Below are positions 34,820 through 35,348 of a stretch of DNA of 35,348 nt, piece by piece. The notes under the pieces were generated by a model. It ran no database searches. It was not told the origin of the DNA and saw only the letters and a program-made list of their open reading frames with translations. Position numbers and translations under genes: made by a program. Source of the stretch: Actinomycetota bacterium (GTDB lineage Bacteria > Actinomycetota > Acidimicrobiia > IMCC26256 > PALSA-610); NCBI GenBank assembly GCA_005773635.1, contig SXHN01000116.1, positions 1 through 35,348 on the forward strand. Direction: 5' to 3'. Position 1 is the stretch's first letter, and each line of letters starts with the position of its first letter.

Positions 34820-35348
34820 CTACTGCAGTAGACGCAGGATTGATTGTGGTACTTGGTTGGCTTGCGACAGCATGGACGTGCCGGCTTGCAACAGGATCTG
34901 GTGTTTGGTGAAGTTCACCATTTCTGATGCCATATCGGTGTCACGGATACGTGATTCCGATGCCGACAGGTTTTCACTGGCGACCTGCAAGTTGTTGATG
35001 ACTGATTCGAAGCGGTTCTGGAATGCACCGAGGCTCGCACGAGTCGTTGAGACCGTGCTGATCGCAGCATCAATCACACCGATCGCCGACGATGCCGACG
35101 CTCCGGACCCCACACCAAGACCCGACACACCCAAAGCCGAGGCGTTGAGCGACGTTCCGAGGCTCACCGTCAATTTCTCGCCAGCGTTCGAACCGATCTG
35201 AAATTCCTTGACGAACGCGCCGTCGAGCAGCGTGTTGGATCCGAACTTGGTTTGTTGGGATACGCGGGTGATTTCTGCTGCTAACGCGGTGATTTCGGCT
35301 TGGGCCGCGCCGGCTGCGGTTGCGTCGGTTGAGCCGGTGTTCGCGGCC
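34820..35348 (-). CDS. fliC: Flagellin, C-terminal part (gene continues past the window edge)
   Basis: The minus-strand frame is open to the window edge, and 176 residues are visible. At the upstream end AAQAEITALAAEITRVSQQTKFGSNTLLDG is the end of the flagellin N-terminal D0/D1 region, followed by FQIGSNAGEKLTVSLG. After only about 35 variable residues comes the C-terminal D1/D0 domain (AISTVSTTRASLGAFQNRFESVINNL, then SASESRIRDTDMASEM, QILLQAGTSMLSQANQVPQSILRLLQ). The outer D2/D3 domains are therefore almost absent, giving a short flagellin of perhaps 270 residues in total. A TTG at 35173 is internal and not the start. A terminator follows the stop. Confidence 0.95.
   Translation of the reverse strand, partial: AANTGSTDATAAGAAQAEITALAAEITRVSQQTKFGSNTLLDGAFVKEFQIGSNAGEKLTVSLGTSLNASALGVSGLGVGSGASASSAIGVIDAAISTVSTTRASLGAFQNRFESVINNLQVASENLSASESRIRDTDMASEMVNFTKHQILLQAGTSMLSQANQVPQSILRLLQ

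Noticed and set aside
34083-35201. A 372-codon open frame on the plus strand
   Set aside because: It runs antisense through aldehyde dehydrogenase and flagellin, crosses the terminator between them, and has no recognisable domain.

Overview
The window reads as a chromosomal segment of a high-GC actinobacterium, most probably of the class Acidimicrobiia (inference). The signs are an actinobacterial integration host factor (mihF) next to gmk and rpoZ, a DUF2017-clpS pair, a pyrR-led pyrimidine operon, and both type IV pilus and flagellin genes. It is gene-dense. Most genes lie on the minus strand in runs with 1-20 base stop/start overlaps. I see no tRNA, rRNA, CRISPR array or insertion sequence.

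Layout from left to right: (1) 1-2585, plus strand, the end of one probable prepilin-like gene and a large composite prepilin carrying Ig-like repeats. (2) 2582-5155, minus, coaBC, rpoZ, gmk, mihF. (3) 5388-7268, plus, a soluble three-PAS histidine kinase placed between mihF and pyrF. (4) 7254-16174, minus, the complete UMP pathway pyrR-pyrB-pyrC-carA-carB-pyrD-pyrF, preceded by a PyrR-type RNA binding loop that abuts the pyrR ribosome binding site. (5) 16236-20050, minus, a moxR / DUF58 / transglutaminase trio, with a CDF cation transporter at 20064-21095. (6) 21175-27839, minus, DUF2017, clpS, nusB, efp, an Xaa-Pro peptidase and the shikimate genes aroQ-aroB-aroK-aroC; AroB carries an unusual DivIVA-like N-terminal extension. 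(7) 27888-31109, minus, pilus alignment-complex genes: a PilP-like protein, PilO, a PilM-PilN fusion, and a small excisionase-type HTH gene with a good promoter in front. (8) 31274-32936, minus, prepilin peptidase and the major pilin. The pilin has a c-di-GMP-I (GEMM) riboswitch in its leader. (9) 33291-35348, minus, an aldehyde dehydrogenase and the 3' part of a flagellin gene that runs off the window.

How the genes fit together: the pilus genes form a nearly complete assembly set (pilin, peptidase, PilM/N/O/P, composite minor pilin), and its major subunit appears to be controlled by c-di-GMP. The shikimate and pyrimidine runs are ordinary anabolic operons with unusual details: a DivIVA-AroB fusion, a dihydroorotase with Gln in place of the first metal-binding His, and a PyrDB-type dihydroorotate dehydrogenase without an adjacent pyrK. 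All functions here are assigned from sequence motifs read by eye; no database search was run.
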